In this document: positions 1-5,949 of the stretch, one piece after another
Layout of the letters: each line of letters begins with the position of its first letter
Position numbering within the stretch: position 1 is the stretch's first letter
From: Patescibacteria group bacterium
GTDB taxonomy: Bacteria > Patescibacteriota > Microgenomatia > UBA1400 > PJMF01
Direction: 5' to 3'
Length of the DNA: 11,361 nt
Assembly: GCA_018813375.1 (NCBI GenBank)
Contig: JAHJBU010000120.1
Span: forward strand, 1-11,361
Program-made: the position numbers and the translations under genes
The notes under the pieces: model-generated
The model's database searches: none
The model's input: the letters and a program-made list of their open reading frames with translations, nothing else
What the model was told of the DNA's origin: nothing

Positions 1-18
1 CGTGTGCTCTTCCGATCT
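1..18 (+). other. Residual Illumina TruSeq adapter sequence
   Basis: The first 18 bases, CGTGTGCTCTTCCGATCT, are identical to the last 18 bases of the standard TruSeq read-2 adapter. Read-through of a short insert, seen in reverse complement, would place this sequence exactly at the edge of a contig. It is not biological sequence, and real DNA starts at about position 19. It also shows that reads entering this assembly were not fully trimmed. Confidence 0.95.
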
Positions 19-25
19 GATATGA

Positions 26-73
26 TTTAAATATATTAAGAAGATATAATTGATTATTATCTAAAAAGGAGGT
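26..73 (+). promoter_or_regulatory. Putative archaeal TATA-box promoter and ribosome binding site
   Basis: TTTAAATA at 26-33 resembles an archaeal TATA box. Archaeal transcription starts about 25 bases further on, which would put the start near 55-58, just before a strong Shine-Dalgarno sequence AAAGGAGGT (65-73) lying 7 bases ahead of the ATG at 81. A bacterial reading is possible too, since TATAAT occurs at 45-50, but I see no good -35 element at the right distance. The ribosome binding site is clear; the promoter is inference. Confidence 0.4.
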
Positions 74-80
74 TAATAAG

Positions 81-668
81 ATGGTCGGAGTTGGATTTTC
101 AACTTTAGTACAGTATTTTCAATCATATGGAGTAGTAGATTTTTTACTTCCATTTATATTGGTGTTTACTTTAATTTATGCAGTAACAGCAAATATGCCT
201 TTATTTAAAGATCACAAAAATTTTCGAGTTATAATAGCTTTGGTATTGGGTCTGCTCTTTGTCATACCGCATATGATTGGAACTTATCCTTTGGGTTACG
301 ATCCTGTTCAGGTTATGAATGATTCGTTACCAAGCATTTCACTTGTTGCCGTGGCAGCGATGATGTTGTTGCTGTTGTTAGGAATTTTTGGAAAAGGGTT
401 TTCACAAAGTGCATCACCACTAATCGCTTTGACTGCTGTAGGTTTTGTAATTTATATTTTTGGTTCTTCACTTAATCTCTGGGCGGCTCCTTATGATGTT
501 TTCTATTGGTGGACTTCAGATGTTACAGAACTTATGTTGATAATTCTTGTCTTTGGCTTGATAGTTTGGTTCATCACTAAAGAACCTGGAAAAGGATCTA
601 TGGGTAATACTATCAAAGATGTTTGGAAAGGTGTAGGGGGATTCCTTGAAGATATCGGGAAAAAATAG
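81..668 (+). CDS. Five-helix membrane protein, DPANN archaeal type, paralogue of the next gene
   Basis: This 195-residue hydrophobic protein has no function I recognise. Probable membrane helices lie near residues 19-37, 49-66, 85-104, 112-132 and 150-166, followed by a short polar, lysine-containing tail (167-195). A Trp/Tyr-rich loop, LWAAPYDVFYWW, sits between helices 4 and 5. The start at 81 is supported by a strong AAAGGAGGT site. The gene ends 6 bases before the next, so the two are very likely one transcript. Residues 20-54 align without gaps to residues 14-48 of the downstream protein (DFxxPxxLV, then shared D and A positions), and later helices correspond in order. From memory, similar conserved hypothetical proteins occur in Woesearchaeota/Pacearchaeota. 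No catalytic motif is visible; a structural, channel-like or complex-forming role would be a guess. Confidence 0.85.
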   Translation: MVGVGFSTLVQYFQSYGVVDFLLPFILVFTLIYAVTANMPLFKDHKNFRVIIALVLGLLFVIPHMIGTYPLGYDPVQVMNDSLPSISLVAVAAMMLLLLLGIFGKGFSQSASPLIALTAVGFVIYIFGSSLNLWAAPYDVFYWWTSDVTELMLIILVFGLIVWFITKEPGKGSMGNTIKDVWKGVGGFLEDIGKK

Positions 669-674
669 ATAAAA

Positions 675-1214
675 ATGGCTACAATATTAGACATAGGGTT
701 GATTCAGTCCTTTGATTTTATTTTTCCGGTTGTCTTAGTCTGGGCCTTTATGTTTGCTATATTACAAAAGACCAAAGTAATTGGTGATTCTTTAGGTATA
801 AATGCTTTGATTGCCAGTATGGCAGCTTTTATGGTTCTATTATCAAGGACAGTTATTGACTTAATAAATTTCATGATTCCTTGGTTCACTATTGCCATAA
901 TTTTTTTCCTGCTGATGCTTCTCTTGTTTATGGTGTTCGGAGCTAAAGGAACAGAAGCTTACCAGGATAAAACTATACAATGGATCTTAGTTGGAGTGGG
1001 CATTCTTATTGTGGTTGCAGCTGCAGGAAAAGTCATGGGCCAGTCATTGTTAGAGCAGTCAGCACAGGCAGGCGAAGTACCGGCAGGAGATGGAGAAGTA
1101 TCATCGCAAAATTTTGAGCAGAATATCTTTGCTACTTTATTTAACCCTAAAGTTTTAGGTTTAATTGTAATGTTTGGGATTGTTATCTTTACAGTAGCTT
1201 TATTAAGCGGTTAA
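675..1214 (+). CDS. Five-helix membrane protein, second member of a tandem paralogous pair
   Basis: This 179-residue integral membrane protein has no recognised function. Likely helices lie near residues 12-31, 43-57, 66-88, 102-118 and 159-177. The loop between helices 4 and 5 (about 120-157) is polar and acidic, rich in Gln, Glu, Ser and Gly, and probably exposed. The N-terminal segment DFIFPVVLVWAFMFAIL parallels DFLLPFILVFTLIYAV of the upstream protein with identical spacing to a shared Asp (D38 here, D44 there) and Ala (A47, A53). It starts 6 bases after the upstream stop with no clear ribosome binding site, so translational coupling is plausible. The tight pairing suggests a hetero-oligomer. 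It looks like a DPANN archaeal lineage-specific family, from memory rather than a search. Confidence 0.85.
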   Translation: MATILDIGLIQSFDFIFPVVLVWAFMFAILQKTKVIGDSLGINALIASMAAFMVLLSRTVIDLINFMIPWFTIAIIFFLLMLLLFMVFGAKGTEAYQDKTIQWILVGVGILIVVAAAGKVMGQSLLEQSAQAGEVPAGDGEVSSQNFEQNIFATLFNPKVLGLIVMFGIVIFTVALLSG

Positions 1215-1323
1215 CTGGAAAACATAAAAAATTAAACATTAATTAAGAGATTAAATTATCAAAAAGTTAAGGATAAAAGAAATAATAATTTTATGATAAT
1301 ACTTTTATTCTTTTTTCTCTTTT
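1215..1323 (+). terminator. Possible oligo-T terminator between converging genes
   Basis: The two plus-strand genes and the minus-strand coiled-coil gene converge on a 90-base gap (1215-1304) of very A/T-rich DNA. On the plus strand, T-runs begin near 1303 and continue to 1323 into the end of the opposing gene. Archaeal transcription commonly ends at such oligo-T stretches without a hairpin. I see no convincing stem-loop here. The assignment is weak because T-runs are frequent in DNA of this composition. Confidence 0.3.
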
Positions 1324-1904
1324 AATCCTTTTGTCACAGAAGACAACTCTTTAACATTATCTACAAATTCAGGAATCACATCTTTAAAAACTTTCCCAAC
1401 AGCTTTTAGTTCTGTTCCGACATCCTGCATCCTTGCATCATAATCTTCCAATTTACCTAAAACTCCTTTATGCAGAATCATAAAATCTTCTTTTAGTTTT
1501 TCAACGTCATTTGTTATCTTAACCTGTTTCTCTTCAAATTTATCTTTCCATTCTACTATCTTTTTTACTTCTGCAATAAGTTCGTCCCACTTATCGTCAA
1601 TCATACTTTCTGTTATCTCTTCTATTCTTTCATAGATATTTCCCATTTCACCAGATTGGGCCGGCATTTCTGATGTTGTTCCTGCTGCACCAGGCATCGG
1701 AAAATCCGTAGAACCATAAGACATCTGCGGCTGACTTGAAGAATCTGCAGAAAAATCAGCTTGTGAGATTGATTGGCCTACTTGTTGTTGAGAGTAACCT
1801 TTTCTAGAAAGTTCGTCTGCAATAATGTCGTCAGTTAAACCTTGTTTTCTTAGTTCTATCACTTCAGATACAGGTAAAGCTTTGTTTTGATCAAATAATG
1901 CCAT
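1305..1904 (-). CDS. Soluble coiled-coil protein with N-terminal helical module, DPANN type
   Basis: From the ATG at 1904 this is a 199-residue protein of unknown function. An earlier in-frame ATG exists at 1910, but GGTGAT (1911-1916), complementary to the archaeal 16S 3' end, lies 6 bases before 1904 and directly abuts 1910, so 1904 is the better start. Three parts are visible: a small helical module at about residues 10-48 (VSEVIELRKQG...SRKGYSQQQVGQSI), resembling short helix-turn-helix or UBA-like repeats; a Ser/Gly/Pro/Met-rich linker at about 50-88; and a long charged region at about 90-199 with heptad-like spacing, expected to form a coiled coil. There is no signal peptide or membrane helix, so it should be cytoplasmic. 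I remember proteins with a similar ERIEEI...KW segment in Woesearchaeota-like genomes. Its upstream region is probably lost at the chimeric join. Confidence 0.8.
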   Translation of the reverse strand: MALFDQNKALPVSEVIELRKQGLTDDIIADELSRKGYSQQQVGQSISQADFSADSSSQPQMSYGSTDFPMPGAAGTTSEMPAQSGEMGNIYERIEEITESMIDDKWDELIAEVKKIVEWKDKFEEKQVKITNDVEKLKEDFMILHKGVLGKLEDYDARMQDVGTELKAVGKVFKDVIPEFVDNVKELSSVTKGLKEKKE

Positions 1905-1906
1905 TT

Positions 1907-2536
1907 TCATATCACCACTTTTGAAATAATTTTTTGAATTATCTGGGGCAAAATATCAAGAGGATAGAGTTTACCAGCAGTAAATTCTATTAGCATAAAA
2001 AATAAAAACTTTGGTCCCCAAGAATCAGGGCTCCAAAAACCAATGGTGCCAAATAAGAGATTAATGATAAAGTGAATTATTATTCCTAAAGCTACCCAAA
2101 AAATAAAAATTAAGATTGTGTTAGATGGAGGTAAAATAAAACTAGGTTTAAAAATTAAATACAGCAAATTAATTTCTCCAATAGCAAAAATAATATTTAT
2201 GGCTTTATCTGCTAGCTCTTGGCTAATTAACATTCCCATAAAATTAATAGGCTTAAGGAGATTAAAACTGATCTGTCCAGAATAGATTTCATTGGCTAAA
2301 GAATGTAGGGAGGTTGATAAAATTAAGCTGTGAAGAATTGCAGTCAGAAAGATATAGCTTAGCATGGCTGGCTGTGAGTAGTTGAAAACTTGGCTTTGGT
2401 GTTGATAAATTGCACTCCAAACCGATAGAGATATAAGAGTAGAAGTGAAGCTTCTTAATCTCCACATTAAAAAGCTAGCTCTATAAACTAGACTATCTTG
2501 CCAGAATAATTGAGCAATTAGCCAATACTTATACAT
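1907..2536 (-). CDS. ABC-2 type permease, third of the cassette, C-terminally truncated
   Basis: This is a membrane subunit of an ABC exporter (family of COG4587/COG3694-like ABC-2 permeases). The ATG at 2536 is preferred over one at 2587 because it gives the family-typical N-terminus MYKYWLIAQLFW and an 8-base overlap (ATGTATAA) with the end of the ATPase gene. It contains the cytoplasmic coupling segment SGQISFNLLKPIN (residues 86-98), matching SGELNQYLVKPIN and REGKIDFFLIRP in the two other permeases. Only 209 residues are encoded, against 273 and 266 in its neighbours. Alignment with the first permease holds through IIQKII (residues 199-204, equivalent to WLQKIV), and the remaining ~57 residues with the last membrane helix are missing. 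I attribute this to a chimeric join near 1911-1927, not to a natural deletion. The last five residues are probably spurious. Confidence 0.85.
   Translation of the reverse strand: MYKYWLIAQLFWQDSLVYRASFLMWRLRSFTSTLISLSVWSAIYQHQSQVFNYSQPAMLSYIFLTAILHSLILSTSLHSLANEIYSGQISFNLLKPINFMGMLISQELADKAINIIFAIGEINLLYLIFKPSFILPPSNTILIFIFWVALGIIIHFIINLLFGTIGFWSPDSWGPKFLFFMLIEFTAGKLYPLDILPQIIQKIISKVVI
1911..1927. other. Probable chimeric junction between archaeal and CPR bacterial sequence
   Basis: To the right, the third ABC permease is normal up to its QKII motif (codons ending at 1925). To the left, an archaeal-style GGTGAT site and start codon belong to the coiled-coil gene. Only about 10 bases separate them. 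The permease frame then reads five unrelated residues (SKVVI) and stops at TGA (1907-1909), overlapping the alternative start ATG as ATGA. That overlap imitates a coupled operon but is probably accidental. The sequence on both sides is A/T-rich (AAAAAATTATTTC on the minus strand), which could give a short shared stretch for false joining. Read-level evidence is not available here. Confidence 0.7.
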
Positions 2537-3530
2537 TACCGCTTTGGAAAACTTCCCGAATGATAGCTTCAATAGGAGGCTCTTCAATATTAAGGTCTTC
2601 TATTGGTAGTTCTTTTAATAAGTCACTGGCTACCAAAGCAGCTTTTTTACGAGAAACTAGAATTGTAGCAGTATAAGAAGAGTTATCTTGACTAAATTCT
2701 TTAATTTCGCCAAATTTTTTTAAATCTTTTTTTACAACTTCTTTGGAGAATACTAGTGACAAAATTTTATTACGTGCATATTTATTAATTATATCTTGTA
2801 GTTTGCCATCAAAGATGAGTTTGCCCTTATCAATAACAATAGCGCGTTCGCATAGTTCTTTAACATCATTCATGTAATGACTTGTCAAAATAACAGTAGC
2901 TTTAAATTCTTTATTGTAGGCTTTAATAAAATCACGTAAGTTTTTTTGCATGACTACATCTAGCCCAATAGTTGGTTCGTCTAAAAATAAGACTTTGGGG
3001 TTATGAAGTAGTGCTGCTATTAATTCACATTTCATTCTTTGACCCAAGGAGAGCTTGCGGACTTGGATATTAAGAATCTCACTAACTTTAAGTAGATCAA
3101 CTAGTTTATTCAAAGTTTTTTCAAACTGTTCATCGGGAACCTCATAAATAGCTTTATTAAGTAAAAAAGTCTCCATGGCAGGTAGATCCCACCAAAGTTG
3201 ATTTTTTTGACCCATGACTAAAGCAAACTGCTTTTGAAATTTGCTCTTTCTGTCCCAGGGATTAAAACCCAAAACACTAACTGCGCCTGCAGTTGGATAT
3301 AAAAGTCCTGAGAGAACCTTCAGGGTAGTGGTTTTTCCGGCACCGTTTTGGCCAATAAACCCAACTATTTCTCCTTGCTTGATCTCAAAAGAGATATCAT
3401 CAACAGCTTTGACAGTTTCGTACTTTCTTTTAAAAAGAGATTTGATTGAGCCCATTAAGCCAGGCTGTTTTTTATAGACCTTAAAGTGACGCTTTAGGTT
3501 TTGTACTTTGATGATTGGTTGTTGAAACAT
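2529..3530 (-). CDS. ABC-2 exporter ATPase subunit (COG4586-like)
   Basis: This 333-residue cytoplasmic ATPase drives transport through the neighbouring permeases. All nucleotide-binding motifs are present: Walker A GQNGAGKT (60-67), Q-loop Gln in VMGQKNQLWWDLP (Q108), signature LSLGQ (160-164), Walker B VLFLDEP (180-186) and the H-loop in TSHYM (H218). The insertion after the first strand (KKQPGLMGSIKSLFKRKYETVKAV, about 20-43) and the GQKNQLWWDLP block are characteristic of the COG4586 group. That group is usually encoded with two ABC-2 permeases. A C-terminal domain of ~90 residues follows the nucleotide-binding domain. The ATG at 3530 has AAGGT 12 bases upstream, a rather long spacing, and lies 15 bases after the preceding permease stop. 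The family's substrates are generally unknown, and I do not assign one. Confidence 0.93.
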   Translation of the reverse strand: MFQQPIIKVQNLKRHFKVYKKQPGLMGSIKSLFKRKYETVKAVDDISFEIKQGEIVGFIGQNGAGKTTTLKVLSGLLYPTAGAVSVLGFNPWDRKSKFQKQFALVMGQKNQLWWDLPAMETFLLNKAIYEVPDEQFEKTLNKLVDLLKVSEILNIQVRKLSLGQRMKCELIAALLHNPKVLFLDEPTIGLDVVMQKNLRDFIKAYNKEFKATVILTSHYMNDVKELCERAIVIDKGKLIFDGKLQDIINKYARNKILSLVFSKEVVKKDLKKFGEIKEFSQDNSSYTATILVSRKKAALVASDLLKELPIEDLNIEEPPIEAIIREVFQSGNV

Positions 3531-3545
3531 AATGATTATTGTACC

Positions 3546-4346
3546 TTAATTCCCCGCCCCAGCATATTTTCTAATGGAAATCTTAAAAAAGATTTGAGAG
3601 AAAATAAAACTAATTAAAGTGATGACGACAAAGTAGGCGGTCCAGCTTGTAGAAATTTTCCCCAGTAGCACTTCTGTTGGGATAGAGGTTGCTAGCCCGA
3701 TGGGAAAGATGACAGTCAGTAGCAATGACGCAACCCCAGTATAAACAGATCGTGGGACCTGCCAAATACGGCGCAAGCTAGGAATGATCTCGTTAATGTT
3801 GTCTAATCTTTCAAACCAAAAAGAAAGAGTAGCAAGAATAAACCAAATAAAATAAATAAACAGACAAGCTAAAGCCAGAAGGCCCAAAAAAGCTAAGATT
3901 TGTAAAAGCGAGGGTTGATAATTAAGTGCTGAAAGAGATTTAATTATAACTACTGCGCCAATTATTAAGCGCGGTAGATTATTAAAACTATTAGAGTGAG
4001 TCATAAGTAAAAATTGAATATTAATAGGTTTGACAAGATATTGATTGAGTTCTCCAGAGAATACCGCCGAGGTGTAGTCTTTCATGTTGTGATAAAAAAT
4101 TGACCAAGTAAAAGCATCGATAATCGTAAAAACACCGATTAAAACTAAAATTTCATGGCGGTTCCAGCCACCAATGGATCCAGTTTGAGTAAGTAAGTCA
4201 AAGAAAAAAAGGTTAAATAAGGTCCAGATGGTAGAAATAAAAGTCCAAAAATAAAAATCTCCTCGGTATTCCAATGCGCGCATTAGATGGATTTTGCGAA
4301 ATTTCCAAAAAAGCTGCCAGTAAGTTTTAAATCTAAAATTAAACAT
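3546..4346 (-). CDS. ABC-2 type permease, second of the cassette (COG3694-like)
   Basis: A 266-residue integral membrane protein, full length for ABC-2 permeases of this group. The N-terminus (about 1-30) is basic and amphipathic, with the characteristic RALEYRGDFYFW, followed by about six membrane helices (roughly 31-52, 65-85, 124-142, 147-176, 204-222 and 234-254). The cytoplasmic coupling segment SGELNQYLVKPIN lies at 97-109. IGGWNRHEILVLIGVF (58-73) is typical of the COG3694 branch. It starts 12 bases after the upstream permease stop and ends 15 bases before the ATPase start, so these genes should share an mRNA. A GGAGG sequence lies 16 bases before the ATG, too far for an ideal ribosome binding site, so reinitiation is plausible. 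Together with the ATPase it should form part of an exporter of unknown substrate. Confidence 0.9.
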   Translation of the reverse strand: MFNFRFKTYWQLFWKFRKIHLMRALEYRGDFYFWTFISTIWTLFNLFFFDLLTQTGSIGGWNRHEILVLIGVFTIIDAFTWSIFYHNMKDYTSAVFSGELNQYLVKPINIQFLLMTHSNSFNNLPRLIIGAVVIIKSLSALNYQPSLLQILAFLGLLALACLFIYFIWFILATLSFWFERLDNINEIIPSLRRIWQVPRSVYTGVASLLLTVIFPIGLATSIPTEVLLGKISTSWTAYFVVITLISFIFSQIFFKISIRKYAGAGN

Positions 4347-4358
4347 TTTTAGACTATT

Positions 4359-5180
4359 TTAGCCTCCATGAGATGAATATTTATATATACTTTTATGCCA
4401 TAGGATTTTAACAATTAGCCATAGAAAAACTAGGAAAGCTATTATATATAGTATGTCATGTATAAATAAACTCTCTGTGCCCTGAATAACTCCAATAGGT
4501 TTGGCATAGACGTATTTTAAAGGTAGAAAATTAACGATTTTTTGTAACCAAGCTGGCATTAAAGGAATGGGGATCATCCAGCCACTAAATAAGCTAAGTA
4601 AGATCCATTTAAAATGTTCTCCTCCTTCTGCATTCTCTAGCCAAAACCCTGACATTACTACAATTGTGGCTACTAGAAATTCAATTAAGTAGCCTGTTGC
4701 TAGCAAGCCAATAAAGATAAGCCACTGTGAAGGAGAGGCACTAGGAAAACTGGCGTTGGTATTATGGCTAATGATAAAAAATATTCCTAAAAAAAATGGT
4801 AAAGCTAAAGTAAGGTAAAGTACTTTGCCTCCCATATCTCTTAGGAGTAATTCTTTAAGATAGCTCAGGGGTCTGATTAAGAAAAAATCAATTTTACCTT
4901 CTCGTATTTCTTTGACTCTCCTGCTTTCAAAGTGAGTGCTGGTAAAACCATCAATTACAGTGGTCAAGAAATAATACTGTAAAATCATTGCTAAAGAATA
5001 GCCCTTAATTTCATTTTGACCAATGTAGATGCTGTTCCAGATGGCAAAAATGGTAACTAGTGGGATAGTGTGTAAAAACAGCCACAATATAATTTCACTA
5101 CGAAAAGCCAGTGATCTAATATAAGAGCGCTTGATTAATTCAATTGATTTTTTCACTAGCTCTATTGTAAACGAAACCAC
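4359..5180 (-). CDS. ABC-2 type permease, first of the cassette (COG4587-like)
   Basis: A 273-residue membrane subunit of the same exporter. Probable helices lie near 29-50, 62-80, 119-137, 152-178, 193-206 and 241-260. The cytoplasmic coupling segment REGKIDFFLIRP (93-104) lies between helices 2 and 3. The complete C-terminus (WLQKIVNFLPLKYVYAKPIG and a last helix) provides the internal standard that exposes the truncation of the third permease. The start is a GTG at 5180, immediately preceded by an in-frame TGA, so the frame cannot extend upstream. AAGGTGA directly abuts it, which is unusually close; a second GTG eight codons later is an alternative. It lies 45 bases downstream of the HU gene, the largest gap in this stretch, so the cassette could have its own transcription start. 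Confidence 0.88.
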   Translation of the reverse strand: MVSFTIELVKKSIELIKRSYIRSLAFRSEIILWLFLHTIPLVTIFAIWNSIYIGQNEIKGYSLAMILQYYFLTTVIDGFTSTHFESRRVKEIREGKIDFFLIRPLSYLKELLLRDMGGKVLYLTLALPFFLGIFFIISHNTNASFPSASPSQWLIFIGLLATGYLIEFLVATIVVMSGFWLENAEGGEHFKWILLSLFSGWMIPIPLMPAWLQKIVNFLPLKYVYAKPIGVIQGTESLFIHDILYIIAFLVFLWLIVKILWHKSIYKYSSHGG

Positions 5181-5184
5181 TCAC

Positions 5185-5208
5185 CTTGAGCGGGGGTCAA
5201 ATTTCAAG
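5185..5208 (-). promoter_or_regulatory. Short inverted repeat overlapping the permease ribosome binding site
   Basis: On the minus strand, CTTGA and TCAAG are separated by 14 bases, with an alternative inner TTGA...TCAA pairing around a C-rich loop. The right arm overlaps the AAGG of the putative ribosome binding site before the GTG start at 5180. Folding in the mRNA could hide that site. The stem is only 4-5 pairs and may be chance. Confidence 0.2.
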
Positions 5209-5225
5209 AAAAATTGTTGATTTTA

Positions 5226-5501
5226 TTACCAAACCGTTTTTTTAAGTGGCTTGCCTACACGGAAGTTAACAACGTTGTGGGCTTTAATAGTTTGGCGACT
5301 TTTTTCTTTACCAAAAGGAACAACTTCCTTATCAGATACATGGCTGATATAAAAAGTGCCAAATCCCGAAATAACTATTTTTTCTCCTTTTTTAAGAGCA
5401 CGAATCATTTCATCAAATAAAGCTTCAACCGAGTCTTTGGCGGCTTTTTTAGTAAGATGAGCTTTTTTAGCTACGATATCAATTAACTGAGATTTAGTCA
5501 T
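5226..5501 (-). CDS. hup: HU/IHF-family (DNABII) nucleoid DNA-binding protein
   Basis: A 91-residue histone-like protein, normal length for HU (about 90). It should act as a dimer that bends and compacts DNA in the nucleoid. The N-terminal helices align well with the family (MTKSQLIDIVAKKAHLTKKA), GFGTF sits at 46-50, and the end NVVNFRVGKPLKKTV matches the usual NVPAFxxGKxLKxxV. The DNA-binding arm is unusual: the classic GRNPxTG tip is replaced by VVPFGKEKSRQ (60-70), keeping only a proline (P62) close to the position that normally wedges between base pairs. The ATG at 5501 has a good AAAGGA site 4 bases upstream. It lies 28 bases after the VanZ-like gene. An HU gene is one of the stronger bacterial signals in this part of the window, although some archaea also carry HU. 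Confidence 0.93.
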   Translation of the reverse strand: MTKSQLIDIVAKKAHLTKKAAKDSVEALFDEMIRALKKGEKIVISGFGTFYISHVSDKEVVPFGKEKSRQTIKAHNVVNFRVGKPLKKTVW

Positions 5502-5529
5502 GTGATCCTTTCTAAAGGAAAATAAATTA

Positions 5530-5949
5530 TTATTTAGTATATAGATGTGAACCTGAGTGTATCTCTTTTTGCCGATGTGTCAAGTAGTGTGAAATACTAG
5601 CTCCCAGCATGTCAAATGCAATATCTATCCAAGTTGCTTCTCTGCCTGGGATGAAGGATTGGTGAAACTCATCAGTGAGAGCATAAATAAGAGTTATGAT
5701 AAGCGGTAATGCTATTAGCTTAAATCGAGTGAGTTTGTTTGTTGCTGTAATGTTAATGGCCCGCCAAATTAAAAAATATAAGACTGCATAAACCACCACA
5801 TGGGCAGTTTGTTTAAAAACTAGATCCAGCAATGGTTGAGGTGCAGAAGGTAGCTTGCTTTGGTTTGAGAGAAAAAAGATTAATCCCGCCCAGATTATAG
5901 GAGGTAAGTAGGCACTAAGAGTTATTTTTATTTTTCCAAAATTTTTCAT
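5530..5949 (-). CDS. VanZ-like membrane protein
   Basis: A 139-residue membrane protein of the VanZ-like family. VanZ itself is linked to teicoplanin resistance, but the biochemical role of most members is unknown. Family features are clear: FFLSNQS near 25-31, a K-x3-H-x3-Y pattern (K46, H50, Y54) in the second helix, and the hallmark TDEFHQSFIPGREATWIDIAFDMLG region (92-116, described by its D93, E94, H96, Q97, P101, G102, R103, D109 and D113). There are about four membrane helices. The ATG at 5949 lies inside the end of the preceding lamin-tail gene, a 35-base out-of-frame overlap with no visible ribosome binding site, so translation is probably coupled. No later ATG would keep the first helix. 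A cell-envelope role is inferred from the family and from nearby glycosyltransferase genes. Confidence 0.88.
   Translation of the reverse strand: MKNFGKIKITLSAYLPPIIWAGLIFFLSNQSKLPSAPQPLLDLVFKQTAHVVVYAVLYFLIWRAINITATNKLTRFKLIALPLIITLIYALTDEFHQSFIPGREATWIDIAFDMLGASISHYLTHRQKEIHSGSHLYTK

Noticed and set aside
1305..2587. Natural inter-domain gene transfer joining archaeal and bacterial genes
   Set aside because: The breakpoint cuts a permease in the middle of a conserved domain, the two sides carry differently typed genes, and the contig carries adapter sequence. An assembly chimera is simpler, although only read mapping can decide.
2537..2587. Longer N-terminus for the third permease starting at 2587
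   Set aside because: The extra 17 residues overlap the ATPase gene by 59 bases and are not family-like. The ATG at 2536 gives the typical N-terminus.
5502..5560. Dedicated HU promoter (TATACT and AATAAT near 5525-5540 on the minus strand)
   Set aside because: I find no -35 element at a suitable distance, and the A/T-rich sequence gives -10-like hexamers by chance. The HU gene may be read from upstream.
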